The translations under genes and the position numbers were made by a program. DNA of 64,000 nt, taken from positions 434,001 through 498,000 of the forward strand of contig NZ_JADWYJ010000004.1 in assembly GCF_021354595.1 (NCBI RefSeq). Direction: 5' to 3'. Each line of letters opens with the position of its first letter. Positions within the stretch are counted from its first letter, which is position 1. This stretch comes from Maribellus sp. CM-23. GTDB taxonomy: Bacteria > Bacteroidota > Bacteroidia > Bacteroidales > Prolixibacteraceae. The notes beneath the pieces were generated by a model that was given only the letters and a program-made list of their open reading frames with translations, did no database searches and was not told the origin of the DNA. Positions 51,553 through 61,454 of the stretch are shown here, in pieces.

Positions 51553-52971
51553 TTATTGATCCAGCGGTTGGTGGTTTTTCATGGCGGCAGCAGCGTTGTC
51601 AGCCAGTTCCGTCATTTCCTGAACCACTTTTGGGTGTGCATCTACTACGTTGGTTTCTTCTCCCTGGTCGTTGTTGAGGTCGTACAGTTGCGGAGTTTCA
51701 AAATTACCGGTCCAGTGTTTACCCGGAAGAATGAGTTTCCAGTTTTTATATCTGACGCTCATCAGGCGGCCATTGGCAGTAAAACCATACACCGCTTTGT
51801 GAGGAGATTTGGCCCCTTTTTCGTTTTTCATTAAAGGCTGAATGTCTTTTCCGTCAATTACGCGGTCGGTAGGAATTGGCGCCCCTGCAAGATCGGCGAA
51901 AGTGGTAAAAAGATCCATCCCGGTGATCATCTCGTCACACTGGGTTGAAGCAGGAATATTTCCCGGCCATTTCATGATGCACGAAACACGGATGCCGCCG
52001 TCAAAACGTTCCTGGTATTTGCCTTCGCGCAGCAGGTGTTCCCGGCTTTCGTCGGTAAAACCGCATTTCCCGTAACAGTTTTCCAGCTCTTCGTCGCGGT
52101 GTACCAGTGGCCCGTTATCCGACGTAAAAACAATGATGGTATTGTCTTCAATTTTCAGTCTTTTCAAGGTATTCAGAATAATACCCACCGAGCGGTCGAG
52201 GTATTCCACGGCATCGCCATAGGCGCCGGCCTTGCTTTGTCCTTCAAAACCCCTCGGAACAAAATACGGAGTATGGGTTTCGATGTTGGCATATTGCAGG
52301 TAGAACGGCTTTTTATCCTGTACCGAGCGGTAGATAAACTTGCAGGCTTCGCGGGTAAAAAGCGCCGGCAGTTCGGCCAAATCGTTGTTGTCGCATCGTT
52401 GGATAACCTGGGCCTGTTCAATCAGCGGAATTTGTGGGTCGCTGATACCATTGGGACGCCATCCCGAGTTGCCGATACGTTCCGGACCATGGTCGTTGGG
52501 ATAAGGAATTCCCAGAAATTCGTCAAAGCCGTGAACACAGGGCAGGTACTGAGGCAGATGTCCCAGGTGCCACTTCCCGTACAAACCGGTGGTGTAGCCT
52601 TGTTCCTTCAGCAATTCGGTGATCGAAACTTCCAGTTCATCTTCGAGCCCGGTGGTAGAGTGCGGAAAAAGTACATATAAACCGGTGCCGTTGTTTACTC
52701 TCGACGCGTAGCGGCCGGTTAAGGCAGAAGCCCGCGAAGGGGTGCAGGTACCGTGCGGAGTATAGAAATTGGTAAACTTCATCCCGTCTGTAGCCAGCTG
52801 GTCGAGATTCGGAGTATTGATGTCTTTCGCACCAAAACAGCCCAGGTCGTCATAACCCACATCGTCGGCAATAATATGAATGATGTTGGGTTTTGTTGTT
52901 TCCTGTGCATTGATAAAAGGGGTAAAGAAGGTGGCAACAATTAAGGTGAAGAGTTTAATTTTTACTCGCAT
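51553..52971 (-). CDS. S1-family sulfatase
   Basis: A 472-residue exported sulfatase. Signal peptide LFTLIVATFFTPFINAQ; metal-ligand Asp36-Asp37 in IIADDVGYDDLG. The formylglycine motif is CTPSRASALTG, with Cys76 to be oxidised and Arg80 stabilising it. Further active-site residues are in LYGKWHLGH and in FTSDNG (about residue 283). Family members hydrolyse sulfate esters of glycans or small arylsulfates. No formylglycine-generating enzyme or glycoside hydrolase is in the window, so activation must come from elsewhere. Runs on the minus strand toward the kinase gene, with a terminator between. Confidence 0.92.
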   Translation of the reverse strand: MRVKIKLFTLIVATFFTPFINAQETTKPNIIHIIADDVGYDDLGCFGAKDINTPNLDQLATDGMKFTNFYTPHGTCTPSRASALTGRYASRVNNGTGLYVLFPHSTTGLEDELEVSITELLKEQGYTTGLYGKWHLGHLPQYLPCVHGFDEFLGIPYPNDHGPERIGNSGWRPNGISDPQIPLIEQAQVIQRCDNNDLAELPALFTREACKFIYRSVQDKKPFYLQYANIETHTPYFVPRGFEGQSKAGAYGDAVEYLDRSVGIILNTLKRLKIEDNTIIVFTSDNGPLVHRDEELENCYGKCGFTDESREHLLREGKYQERFDGGIRVSCIMKWPGNIPASTQCDEMITGMDLFTTFADLAGAPIPTDRVIDGKDIQPLMKNEKGAKSPHKAVYGFTANGRLMSVRYKNWKLILPGKHWTGNFETPQLYDLNNDQGEETNVVDAHPKVVQEMTELADNAAAAMKNHQPLDQ

Positions 52972-53493
52972 GAATTTAAGTTTTATTGTGATTTACTTTT
53001 TTGTTTTAGCTTTCTACACTGGTGACGGGAGTTTTCATTCGACAACTTTTGGGCGCTTTGGTTTAAGCTCTTTTATTGATGACGGTAACAAAGTTGCCGC
53101 AAAGAAACGGGATTTCTATTATCGGGGGCAAGACTTTTGTCATCCCATCAACAAAGCTTAATCTGTCTTTTTTGTTGTTTTTTATTGGATATGACAGAAT
53201 TATGATTTAAGAGTGCAAGAACCGATCTTGTATATGTTTTGGGTGAGCAGCCCGTTTGTTTTCGTTTTAAAACGGACTTGGTGGCATTCCCGGTTGCATT
53301 AAAAAAGTAATCTCTTAACTTAGTTCAGGTAAAGACAGGCAGCGGATTGATTTTCTTTCTTTTTAGCACGAAATTTGGAGAAACCAACGATCTCTGATTT
53401 TTAAATGGCTCGGAAAATTAATCTTGCTGCGAAAAATAAATCGATCTGTTCAACGTCTGCCGGAACAGACTTTTTTGTATTGATATTTGATCT
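52972..53493. other. 522-bp gene-free divergent region between sulfatase and TamA-like genes
   Basis: No gene recognised. It contains a perfect 12-bp palindrome CGTTTTAAAACG at 53263-53274, nested in a CCGTTT/AAACGG-type symmetry, which could be a regulator site. No exact TAnnTTTG box suited to either gene was found. Confidence 0.4.
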
Positions 53494-55329
53494 ATGGTAA
53501 AAAACGGATACTACATATTTTTATGGATGTTGGCGTTGCAAATGTTCTCCGTCGGGCTGCAGGCTCAGGAGAATTATGAGATCAGGCGGATTGATTTCGT
53601 CGGAAATAAAACCCTGGAGAAAAGCTATTTGCTGGATAAAATGGCAACCGATGAGGTGTCGTACCTCGACAAGGTTTTTACCAAAGACGAACCGACTCTT
53701 TTTAACCGCGACCTGATGGAGATTGAAATGGAACGGCTCCGGAAAGTTTACCAGGGAGAAGGTTTTGTGGATGTGAAAATTAAGCTCGATCCGCCCAAAG
53801 TCAACGACAAGAAGAAAACAGCGCGTCTTTTGTTTGTGATAGAAGAAGGCGATCCTTATACGATCGATTCCGTTTTATTCCGGTTCAGTGGGCCGGGTGT
53901 GTCTCTCAACAGCGATTCTCTTGCGAAGGCGAACATGAAGGAATTGAAGCTGCTACAAGGAGAACGTTTTAGGGACGAGTCTTTAAAGGAAGACCTATTG
54001 GTTGTCCGCAACATTTTTCTGGATTTGGGGTATGCCTATGCCCAGGTTGATTACGAATTGGGCTTAAAAACCGACCGGCATTCAACGTCCATCACCTATG
54101 TGGTTTCTCCGGGGCCGGTTTGCGTGCTTGGCGAAACCAGGCTTGTGGGGAATAAAAAGATTTCAGAAAAATTTATTGAGAAGCAGGTGATTTACAAAGA
54201 AGGCGACCGGTATGACAAATCGGTGCTGGATAAAACGCGGGAAGATTTGTACCATCTGCGGCTTTTCAGAATTGTTTCGGTGCTTCCGCAAAAAGAATAT
54301 GCAACATTAAAAAATCCGATTCCGGTGACCTTGTATGTGGAGGAAGCTCCGCGGGTGAATACCAAATTTGGGGTGGGGTACGGAACGGAAGATAAGTTCA
54401 GGACTTTTGCCGACTTTACCTACCTCGGATTTTTGGGAACGGCGCGGCGCATTAATATTTATGCCAAACATTCGGCGCTGGAACCTTACTATTTCAGTTT
54501 TAAATGGACACAGCCAAAGCTTTTTAATAAGAAAGGGTCTATTTCTATCAATCCCTTTCTTGGCATTAATTCAGAGCCGGGGTACGAAACCCGTACCTAT
54601 GGTATAAACCTGCCGTTGACTTATGAATTTGATAATAGCCTGAATTCCACGCTGACATATTATTTTGAAAAAGTAGAGCAACGCATTGAAGAGGGCGATA
54701 CGGAAGTGCCTGATCCGGAGGATGAGGAATATCTTTACAATAAATCAGGTATTCAGTACAGCTCGGTTTATTCAACCGCGAAACCCAAATTTTCTCCGGA
54801 ACAGGGGGTAAATATTTCGCTGGGAGTAAAGCTAAACGGCTACGTGTTTGGTGGCGATTTTAGTTACGTTCGTTTGTGGAGCGACTTTCGCACTTACCAG
54901 AAAATAGGCGACTGCGTGTTGGCACTTCGTCTGATGGAAGGCGGGATTTATTCGTCGGATGCCAGTGGTTTTATCCCGGTTGAAGACCGTTTCTACTCGG
55001 GTGGAAGCAATTCCATCAGGGGGTGGAGCCGTTCGGAGTTGGGACCGAAACGCGAAAGTGGCACTCCGATGGGAGGAAAAAGCATCCTCGAAGCCAACAT
55101 CGAGTTGAGGTATCCGCTGTTTAGAAGGGTGAATGGGGTGGCTTTTTTTGAAAGCGGCAATGTGTGGGAAAAAGCATTTCATTACCGGTTGAATGAATTG
55201 GCTTATGCCATTGGAGGCGGTTTGCGCATTGAAACACCCATCGGCCCGGTGCGTTTTGACGTGGGCGTACCACTTTGGAATGAAAAGAGAAGTGCCCAGT
55301 TTTTTCTGAGTGTTGGACAGGCTTTTTAG
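53494..55329 (+). CDS. TamA/BamA-family outer-membrane protein
   Basis: A 611-residue protein: signal peptide (FLWMLALQMFSVGLQAQ), two or three POTRA-like domains (EIRRIDFVGNKTLEKSYLLD at about 26; VLGETRLVGNKKISEKFIEK at about 208), then a surface-antigen beta-barrel. The barrel has the GGSNSIRGWSRSELG motif of the conserved loop-6 region (YSGGSNSIRGW) and ends with a Phe (FFLSVGQAF), as Omp85 substrates and proteins do. It is paired with a TamB-like gene seven bases downstream, which argues for TamA over BamA. It should help insert proteins or move lipids to the outer membrane. Confidence 0.88.
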   Translation: MVKNGYYIFLWMLALQMFSVGLQAQENYEIRRIDFVGNKTLEKSYLLDKMATDEVSYLDKVFTKDEPTLFNRDLMEIEMERLRKVYQGEGFVDVKIKLDPPKVNDKKKTARLLFVIEEGDPYTIDSVLFRFSGPGVSLNSDSLAKANMKELKLLQGERFRDESLKEDLLVVRNIFLDLGYAYAQVDYELGLKTDRHSTSITYVVSPGPVCVLGETRLVGNKKISEKFIEKQVIYKEGDRYDKSVLDKTREDLYHLRLFRIVSVLPQKEYATLKNPIPVTLYVEEAPRVNTKFGVGYGTEDKFRTFADFTYLGFLGTARRINIYAKHSALEPYYFSFKWTQPKLFNKKGSISINPFLGINSEPGYETRTYGINLPLTYEFDNSLNSTLTYYFEKVEQRIEEGDTEVPDPEDEEYLYNKSGIQYSSVYSTAKPKFSPEQGVNISLGVKLNGYVFGGDFSYVRLWSDFRTYQKIGDCVLALRLMEGGIYSSDASGFIPVEDRFYSGGSNSIRGWSRSELGPKRESGTPMGGKSILEANIELRYPLFRRVNGVAFFESGNVWEKAFHYRLNELAYAIGGGLRIETPIGPVRFDVGVPLWNEKRSAQFFLSVGQAF

Positions 55330-55335
55330 TATGAA

Positions 55336-58300
55336 ATGAAGCGATTACTGCGATACATATTTCTTGTGCTTGCCTGGCTGTTCGCCGGTTTGGCGGCTTT
55401 GCTGATTGTTGCCGTTCTGCTTATTCAAACAGGGCCGGTAAAATGCAAGATCGTGCAAATCGCCGAAACGCAGGTTTCAAAAAATATAAACGGTCAGCTG
55501 GAGATCGGAAATCTGGAGGGGGATTTTTTTACCAAGCTGAAGCTGGAAAATATTTGCTGGACGGTTGAAAACGATACCTTTTTGTTTGTGGAGTCGGTGA
55601 GCGCTTCGTACCGGCTTCTGCCTCTGCTGCACGGCGAACTGTTATTAAATTCGGTGCAACTCACCGGGCCTTATGTCAATCTAAAGCAGGAAAATGATTC
55701 AACCTGGAATTTTCAGCGTCTCGTCCCGGAGACGACTGGCAGCGAAGTGGATACAAGCAGTGCTTCCGGTAATTTTTGGGTTATTTTATCCGACTTTGAA
55801 CTGGCGGAAGGCAAGCTGCGGATTCATGCACTTGATTCGCTGATTCCGCGTGAGGTAAATGACCTGAAGGTAAACATGGGGTTGAAATATGCTTCGGAGA
55901 AACAGGAGCTCCAGTTAAAGAAACTGGCTTTTCAAACCCTTCAACCCGATTTCCAATTGACGGAACTTTCGTTGGATGTTGTGCGCGATAAGGAAACTGT
56001 TTCCCTTCGTAACTTTCATGTAAAAACTGCGAGGAATGCATTAAAGGGAGAAGCAAATTATTCGGATGTTTCGTCTTTAAATGTGGCTGTCAAATTGGAC
56101 AGTGAACCTCTGAACCTGGATGAATTTGAGTTTTTTATTCCTGCGATAAAACTTCCGGCAAAACCGGTGGTAAACTTTACTTCGAAGATCGTTGAGAGCA
56201 AACTGGAGGCCTCTTTGGCGGTGAATGATAAAGAGCAGGGGCTGCAATTGGATTTTTTTTCAGAGAACTTTGGCCGTTTTTTGGATGATCCTCAGTTTGC
56301 CGGTTTAAAGTACCGTCTGACAGGCGACATCCGAAATATAAACCTGGCTTACTGGCTCGGAAATCCGCAGCTTGACTATCTGCTAAACGGCAGGTTAAAT
56401 CTTGCTGGTGAAGGGACCGACCCCCAAACGGCCCGATTGAACCTGGATGCCGATTTTAGCAATTGCCTGTTTGTCGGCAAACCGGTGGATCAGTTAAAAA
56501 TGACACTCTGGTTAGACAAGGGAAACCTGTTGGGAGATATTACCGGGGAGGGGAACTTTGGCTTTGTTTCCTTGGCTCCTGAGATAAAAGATTTGCCCGG
56601 AAATCCGGACTACCGGCTTCGTGCCCGGACGCGCAATTTAAACCTTGCGCCTTTGCTCGGAAACGATTCGTTGCAATCGGATATTAACCTGAATGTGCAA
56701 ATGGCAGGCAAAGGTTTTGATCCGGCTGTTCTTACCGCATCGGCAAACATTGTTGTTGCGGAGTCTGAATTTGCGGGGTTTGTTCTTGATTCGCTGGTTG
56801 GAAGCTTTCGTTATGCACAAAAGAACATTGGGATAGACTCGTTATGGGCGCAAGCTCAGACCTTGCATATAAATGCCAGCGGAAATTACAGTCTGGAAGA
56901 TTATTCGGATATTCGTTTTGAGGCGGTGGTTGACAGCATTCAGCCATTTTGGGCCTACCTCCCGGTGGACAGTTTGTATGGCAAAGGAAAAGTAGAAGCG
57001 CATGTTTGGGGCACGCCCGATTCACTTTTGCTGAATTCACTGGCAGAACTGGAAGAAATAGCTTTTTCCGGCTTATCGGTAAAAAAACTGGCGATAAAAG
57101 GTGATGGCAGGGTCACATTGGCTGATACAACTTTTTCGGCACAGCTTATGGCCGAAAAGCCCGGTACGGCTGATTTTATGCTTGATACAGTTAACGCGGC
57201 CGCAGAATACCGTGCCGATTCTGTGTGGCTGACGGCACAGTTTGCGGGGGAGCAACTGAAAAGTGCCCTAAGTACCCGGGTTTTGTTGGGTGATACAATG
57301 AGGGCGGAACTCTCGGACTGGAGTCTCGATTTTATGAACCAGCACCTGGAGTTGGTAAATGCACCCGCCTTGTTTGAGATGGATTCGCTCGGGTACCGGC
57401 TGCAAAACTTTAAAATGGCTGCCGACGCTTCGGATACGTCTCAGTTTATTAAAGCAGAAGGTATCGTTTCGCTGAAAGGGAAGGAGGATTTTAAACTGGA
57501 AATAGCTCATGTTGATATCGGGCAGTTGCTGGAAAGTTTGGGGCAGAAAGCCGATGTGTACGGAAAGGTAAATGCGAACATTGCTTTGACAGGCACGGCT
57601 GCAAACCCCGCGTTGACCGGTGATTTTTCGATCGATAATGCTTTGGCTTACGGCTATCGCTTTTCTGCTTTAGGAGGCGGGTTTGGCCTGGATAACCAAC
57701 GCTTTCAGTTTCGAGGAGAAGTAATTCCGGCCGATTCGGGGAGTATTACGCTAAGTGCTGCGATGCCGGTAAATGCCCGGCTGGATAGTATGGAGTTTGG
57801 AGTAGATCCTAAAGATACCGTAAATGCTCTGCTGCGAGTCGATCGTTTTGCGTTGTCATCTTTGCCTTTCCTGAAGGCAGGGGAGCAAATTAAAGGCGAA
57901 ATGAACGGCGAAGTGGCCGTTGGAGGAACGCTGGAATCGCCCGATCCCAAAGGAAGCCTGAAGCTATTGGATGCTGCGGTAATTATGCCGGAGTATGGAG
58001 TAAATTACCGCGACATTATTTTCGAACTGAATTTCTCGGAAAGGGCGGCCAGGCTCGATTCTTTCTTTATCAAATCGCCCGACGGTGTATTGCAGGCCCG
58101 TGGTTCTGTTGACTTTCAATCAGCTTTTTACAAAGGTGGAATCCAGAAATCGGAAGTTCACATTCAGTTTAAGCGTTTTAACCCGTTTAGCCACCGGCAT
58201 TACAACATGCAGCTTTCGGGCGATGTAAACCTGAACGGAGAGGCCGGCGACGTTGTTTTTTGGGGTGATTTGAAGGTGCCAAAAGCCGAGATTTACCTGC

Positions 58301-59220
58301 CTGCGGTTATGAACCTGATGGGAAAAATCAGTGCACCGGAAATTCCTGACCCCATTCTGTTGCGCGAAATTGAGAAGCTTTCGCAAAGCGCGGATTCTTT
58401 AAGCATATCCGGTTTGGATTCGGTGACGACAGTACGAGATACGATCAATCTCAACTACTTCGAGAATTTTACCGGAAAGCTGAGTATCGAGTTTCCGCAG
58501 AATACCTGGATCAAAAACAAGGACATGTTTGTGGAAATTTCGGGTGACCTGGATGTGGTAAAAAACAACGAGTATTTTGAACTCTTCGGAAAAATTGATG
58601 TGGTGCGCGGACAGTACGACTTATTTGGAAAGATATTTAAAATTGACGAAGGCTCGGTGGCTTTTCTGGGAGGGGAGGAAATGATGCCGATGCTGAACCT
58701 TAAAGCTTCGTACACTTTCCGCAACTCCGACCGTGCCGAGCAAAAACTGAGCGTGGCCATTTCGGGAAAAGCATCCGAGCCAAGCATTCAGTTTTTACTG
58801 GACGACGGGAGTATCAGCGAAGGAGATGCTTTGTCGTACCTGCTTTTTGGCAAAGGCGTAAACGAGCTTTCGGTTGCGCAGCAGGACAATGTGCCCGGTG
58901 CCGGGCAACTGGCCGGCTCGGCGGCAATGGCCGTGCTTTCTTCGCAGCTCACCGACTTCCTGGGTAGGAGCCTGAATGTGGACTACATTGAAGTAAAAGG
59001 ATACGGCGATTTTGAAAATACCGGGTTTGTGGTGGGAAAATACATTACCAACGATTTGTTTGTAAGTTACGAGCAACGCTTTGGTGAAACCGATGAAAAA
59101 GACATTGCCAAGTACGAAGTAAAACTCGAATACGAGCTGTTCCGCTTTTTGTTTCTTCAGCTGAATAACTCTTCTACCGATAGTGGTTTCGACCTGATTC
59201 TGAAACTAAATTCAAAATAG
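55336..59220 (+). CDS. tamB: TamB-like translocation and assembly protein
   Basis: A 1294-residue protein with one N-terminal membrane anchor (IFLVLAWLFAGLAALLIVAV) and a long periplasmic beta-rich body typical of AsmA/TamB bridge proteins. The C-terminal TamB domain is at about residues 950-1294 (VVRGQYDLFGKIFKIDEGSV, ALSYLLFGKGVNELS, and the ending FDLILKLNSK). It spans the periplasm and may carry phospholipids or assist outer-membrane protein assembly, working with the TamA-like protein encoded seven bases upstream. E. coli TamB has 1259 residues, so the length is normal. Confidence 0.9.
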   Translation: MKRLLRYIFLVLAWLFAGLAALLIVAVLLIQTGPVKCKIVQIAETQVSKNINGQLEIGNLEGDFFTKLKLENICWTVENDTFLFVESVSASYRLLPLLHGELLLNSVQLTGPYVNLKQENDSTWNFQRLVPETTGSEVDTSSASGNFWVILSDFELAEGKLRIHALDSLIPREVNDLKVNMGLKYASEKQELQLKKLAFQTLQPDFQLTELSLDVVRDKETVSLRNFHVKTARNALKGEANYSDVSSLNVAVKLDSEPLNLDEFEFFIPAIKLPAKPVVNFTSKIVESKLEASLAVNDKEQGLQLDFFSENFGRFLDDPQFAGLKYRLTGDIRNINLAYWLGNPQLDYLLNGRLNLAGEGTDPQTARLNLDADFSNCLFVGKPVDQLKMTLWLDKGNLLGDITGEGNFGFVSLAPEIKDLPGNPDYRLRARTRNLNLAPLLGNDSLQSDINLNVQMAGKGFDPAVLTASANIVVAESEFAGFVLDSLVGSFRYAQKNIGIDSLWAQAQTLHINASGNYSLEDYSDIRFEAVVDSIQPFWAYLPVDSLYGKGKVEAHVWGTPDSLLLNSLAELEEIAFSGLSVKKLAIKGDGRVTLADTTFSAQLMAEKPGTADFMLDTVNAAAEYRADSVWLTAQFAGEQLKSALSTRVLLGDTMRAELSDWSLDFMNQHLELVNAPALFEMDSLGYRLQNFKMAADASDTSQFIKAEGIVSLKGKEDFKLEIAHVDIGQLLESLGQKADVYGKVNANIALTGTAANPALTGDFSIDNALAYGYRFSALGGGFGLDNQRFQFRGEVIPADSGSITLSAAMPVNARLDSMEFGVDPKDTVNALLRVDRFALSSLPFLKAGEQIKGEMNGEVAVGGTLESPDPKGSLKLLDAAVIMPEYGVNYRDIIFELNFSERAARLDSFFIKSPDGVLQARGSVDFQSAFYKGGIQKSEVHIQFKRFNPFSHRHYNMQLSGDVNLNGEAGDVVFWGDLKVPKAEIYLPAVMNLMGKISAPEIPDPILLREIEKLSQSADSLSISGLDSVTTVRDTINLNYFENFTGKLSIEFPQNTWIKNKDMFVEISGDLDVVKNNEYFELFGKIDVVRGQYDLFGKIFKIDEGSVAFLGGEEMMPMLNLKASYTFRNSDRAEQKLSVAISGKASEPSIQFLLDDGSISEGDALSYLLFGKGVNELSVAQQDNVPGAGQLAGSAAMAVLSSQLTDFLGRSLNVDYIEVKGYGDFENTGFVVGKYITNDLFVSYEQRFGETDEKDIAKYEVKLEYELFRFLFLQLNNSSTDSGFDLILKLNSK

Positions 59221-59425
59221 GATTTTGTTCATTTATTGGTTACTTCGTGGCAATAAAAACCGCATTGCTTTTGGTCTGTTGAAAGTGGGAGACAAATGAA
59301 GGTTTAGTGAAAAATTAATTGTTTTGAAATCACTGATATTTTCATTTTATCTACTTTGGCGCCCTGGAATTATGAAATTGAGCAACAAAATGCCTATTTT
59401 CAGCGTCGATGACTTAACTGATAAT

Positions 59426-59986
59426 ATGAATTCTGAAAAGGGAATCATAGATAAACTGAATAAACGAAACACAAAAATGCTGAAGGAATTCTTTCTTCAG
59501 TTCTATCCGTCTGTGTGTGTGTTTACTAAGAAGTTCATCAGTGAGTCTGACGTAGTGGAAGATATAGCCCAGGAAGCATTCCTGGTTTATTGGGAAAGTC
59601 AAAGGCAATTCGATGAGTTGAGCGACCTGAAAGGTTTTTTATACAAAACGGCGAAGTTTAAATGTATGAATTACCTCAAGCTAAAATCACTTCGCGAAGA
59701 TATCCTGAAGAATGTTTACAGCGACAAAGAAGGATTGTACGAGCTTATCCTGGAAGAAGAAACCTACCGCATTATTCATAAAGCAATAGAAAACCTGCCG
59801 GTTCAAAGCCAGCGCATCATTCAATTAAGTATGAGGGGCTATAAAAACCCTGAAATTGCCGAAGAAATGGGCGTTTCCATCAATACCATCAAAACCTTAA
59901 AAGGAAATGCCTACAAAGTACTTCGGCGAAACCTGAAGGAATGTGTTTATGTATTGCTATTGCTTCATCAGATTCTTGGGAACTAG
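59426..59986 (+). CDS. ECF RNA polymerase sigma factor
   Basis: A 186-residue sigma-70 family factor of the Bacteroidota ECF type. Region 2 is at about residues 15-85 (LQFYPSVCVFTKKFISE; VVEDIAQEAFLVYWES) and region 4 at about 120-175 (LPVQSQRIIQLSMRGYKNPE; EIAEEMGVSINTIKTLKGNA, the helix-turn-helix). The ATG at 59426 gives the usual length; in-frame ATGs at 59372 and 59390 and a TTG at 59324 are alternatives. It is followed by a FecR anti-sigma gene and a SusC-type receptor, the cell-surface signalling arrangement for a nutrient-uptake locus. Confidence 0.9.
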   Translation: MNSEKGIIDKLNKRNTKMLKEFFLQFYPSVCVFTKKFISESDVVEDIAQEAFLVYWESQRQFDELSDLKGFLYKTAKFKCMNYLKLKSLREDILKNVYSDKEGLYELILEEETYRIIHKAIENLPVQSQRIIQLSMRGYKNPEIAEEMGVSINTIKTLKGNAYKVLRRNLKECVYVLLLLHQILGN

Positions 59987-60175
59987 TGAATTCTGATCGG
60001 CCAATTTCAGGTGTTACTTCCCGTCGTTTGATTTAAAAATCACCAATTAAATTTTTTTTTGAAAAAAAGTGGGTCTTCGATTCACCCTGTTTTCGTTTTT
60101 ATTAAATCCTACTAATAGAAAGACAGATGAAACGATCATGATAATTTCTACACAAACGAGAATGATTATAAACGG

Positions 60176-61363
60176 ATGAGAATTCAGCATTTAATACAAG
60201 TTGCAAGATTGATTGCAAAAGACACCAGCAATCAGATCAGTCCGGAAGAAAAGGAACGGCTTGAATCATGGAAGAATGAGTCGAAGCAGAATCTTAAGCT
60301 TTATGACCGGATTGTAAACTGGGATAATTTTCAGGAAAGAAACCGGGAGTGGGAAAGCATTGATGCTGACCATGCCTGGGAACAATTTTCTGCCCGCATA
60401 GAGAAAGAGCGACGGGTGTTAAATGTAAGGCAGATTCTAATATATGCAGCGGCCATCATGCTTCCTTTGCTGGTTGGCGGAACTGTCTTCTATTATTTAA
60501 CGGTAAGAGACGGGAATTCCGAACTGACAGCGGAAAGTTCCATTCCGGTGGCAGCTATTAATCCGGGAACTCAGAATGCCGTGATCATCCTGGATAACGG
60601 AAAAAGCATCGACCTGGAGAATGCGGGAATTGATCAGTTGGTGGAGAAAGACGGCTCGGTTATTACAAATGAAAATGGCCAGTTAAAATATTCCGAATCA
60701 AAAAAATCAGGAAAAGAGCAGCTTCGCAATACTTTGATCGTACCGCGGGGAGGGGAGTACACCCTTGTTTTATCCGATGGGTCGAGGGTATTTCTTAATT
60801 CGGTAAGTAAGCTGGTTTACCCGGTTGTTTTTGATGAGAAAACGCGGGAAGTAAGCCTGGAAGGTGAAGCCTATTTCGAAATAGAAAAAGACGCGAGCAA
60901 ACCTTTTATTGTGAACGTTGAAGGGGTGAAAATTGAAGTACTGGGAACCTCGTTTAACGTAAAAGCCTACAGCGAAGAAGCAAGCATTTTTACAACACTG
61001 GTGGAGGGAAAAGTTAAGCTCAATACGCGGGGAGAGAACAACGATTGCATTCTTTTGCCCGACCAACAGGCTGTAATTGAGAAAAGCAGCCACAGTGTTG
61101 CGGTAAATGAGGTGGATGTGCAGCAGTTTATCGGCTGGAAAAACGGTCTTTATTCTTTTGCCGATCAGCCCATCGAAGACATCATGCGAACCCTGGCGCG
61201 CTGGTATGATTTTGAATACGAATTCGCCAGCGATTCGTTAAAAGCCATTCATTTTGAAGGAGGATTAAACAAGTACGATAATATTTATCCGGTACTGGAT
61301 ATTATGCAGGGCACGGGAAAACTAAAATATAAGATTGAAGGAAAGAAAATAATTTTTATGTAG
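60176..61363 (+). CDS. FecR-family anti-sigma factor
   Basis: A 395-residue transmembrane regulator. The cytosolic N-terminal part (about residues 1-80) would bind the sigma factor, one membrane helix lies at about 86-110 (ILIYAAAIMLPLLVGGTVFY), and the periplasmic FecR domain is at about 185-290 (VPRGGEYTLVLSDGSRVFLN; EVSLEGEAYFEIEKDASKPF). A DUF4974 domain at about 320-395 (IEDIMRTLARWYDFEYEF) is a secretin/TonB-like short domain that contacts the receptor's STN domain. It is 189 bp downstream of the sigma gene and 91 bp upstream of the SusC gene. Confidence 0.92.
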   Translation: MRIQHLIQVARLIAKDTSNQISPEEKERLESWKNESKQNLKLYDRIVNWDNFQERNREWESIDADHAWEQFSARIEKERRVLNVRQILIYAAAIMLPLLVGGTVFYYLTVRDGNSELTAESSIPVAAINPGTQNAVIILDNGKSIDLENAGIDQLVEKDGSVITNENGQLKYSESKKSGKEQLRNTLIVPRGGEYTLVLSDGSRVFLNSVSKLVYPVVFDEKTREVSLEGEAYFEIEKDASKPFIVNVEGVKIEVLGTSFNVKAYSEEASIFTTLVEGKVKLNTRGENNDCILLPDQQAVIEKSSHSVAVNEVDVQQFIGWKNGLYSFADQPIEDIMRTLARWYDFEYEFASDSLKAIHFEGGLNKYDNIYPVLDIMQGTGKLKYKIEGKKIIFM

Positions 61364-61369
61364 AAATGT

Positions 61370-61398
61370 TGCGGGAGGTGTTCGCAGCACCTCCCGCA
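61370..61398 (+). promoter_or_regulatory. 11-bp perfect hairpin between anti-sigma and SusC genes
   Basis: TGCGGGAGGTG (61370-61380) and its inverse (61388-61398) with a 7-base loop. It is not followed by a T run. Such GC-rich stems between regulator and receptor genes could partly terminate or protect the receptor mRNA. Confidence 0.5.
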
Positions 61399-61454
61399 TA
61401 AACAATCTCTTCATGAATTACACAAAGCAATTGTTTAACTAAGCGTTTAAAAGT

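Noticed and set aside
53482..53489. GATATTTG as the promoter of the TamA-like gene
   Set aside because: It is five bases before the ATG, so transcription would start inside the coding sequence, and it misses one consensus base.
53494..55329. Main BamA of the cell
   Set aside because: It has fewer POTRA-like domains than BamA and a directly adjacent tamB-like gene; TamA is the better name, though Omp85 subtype needs a tree.
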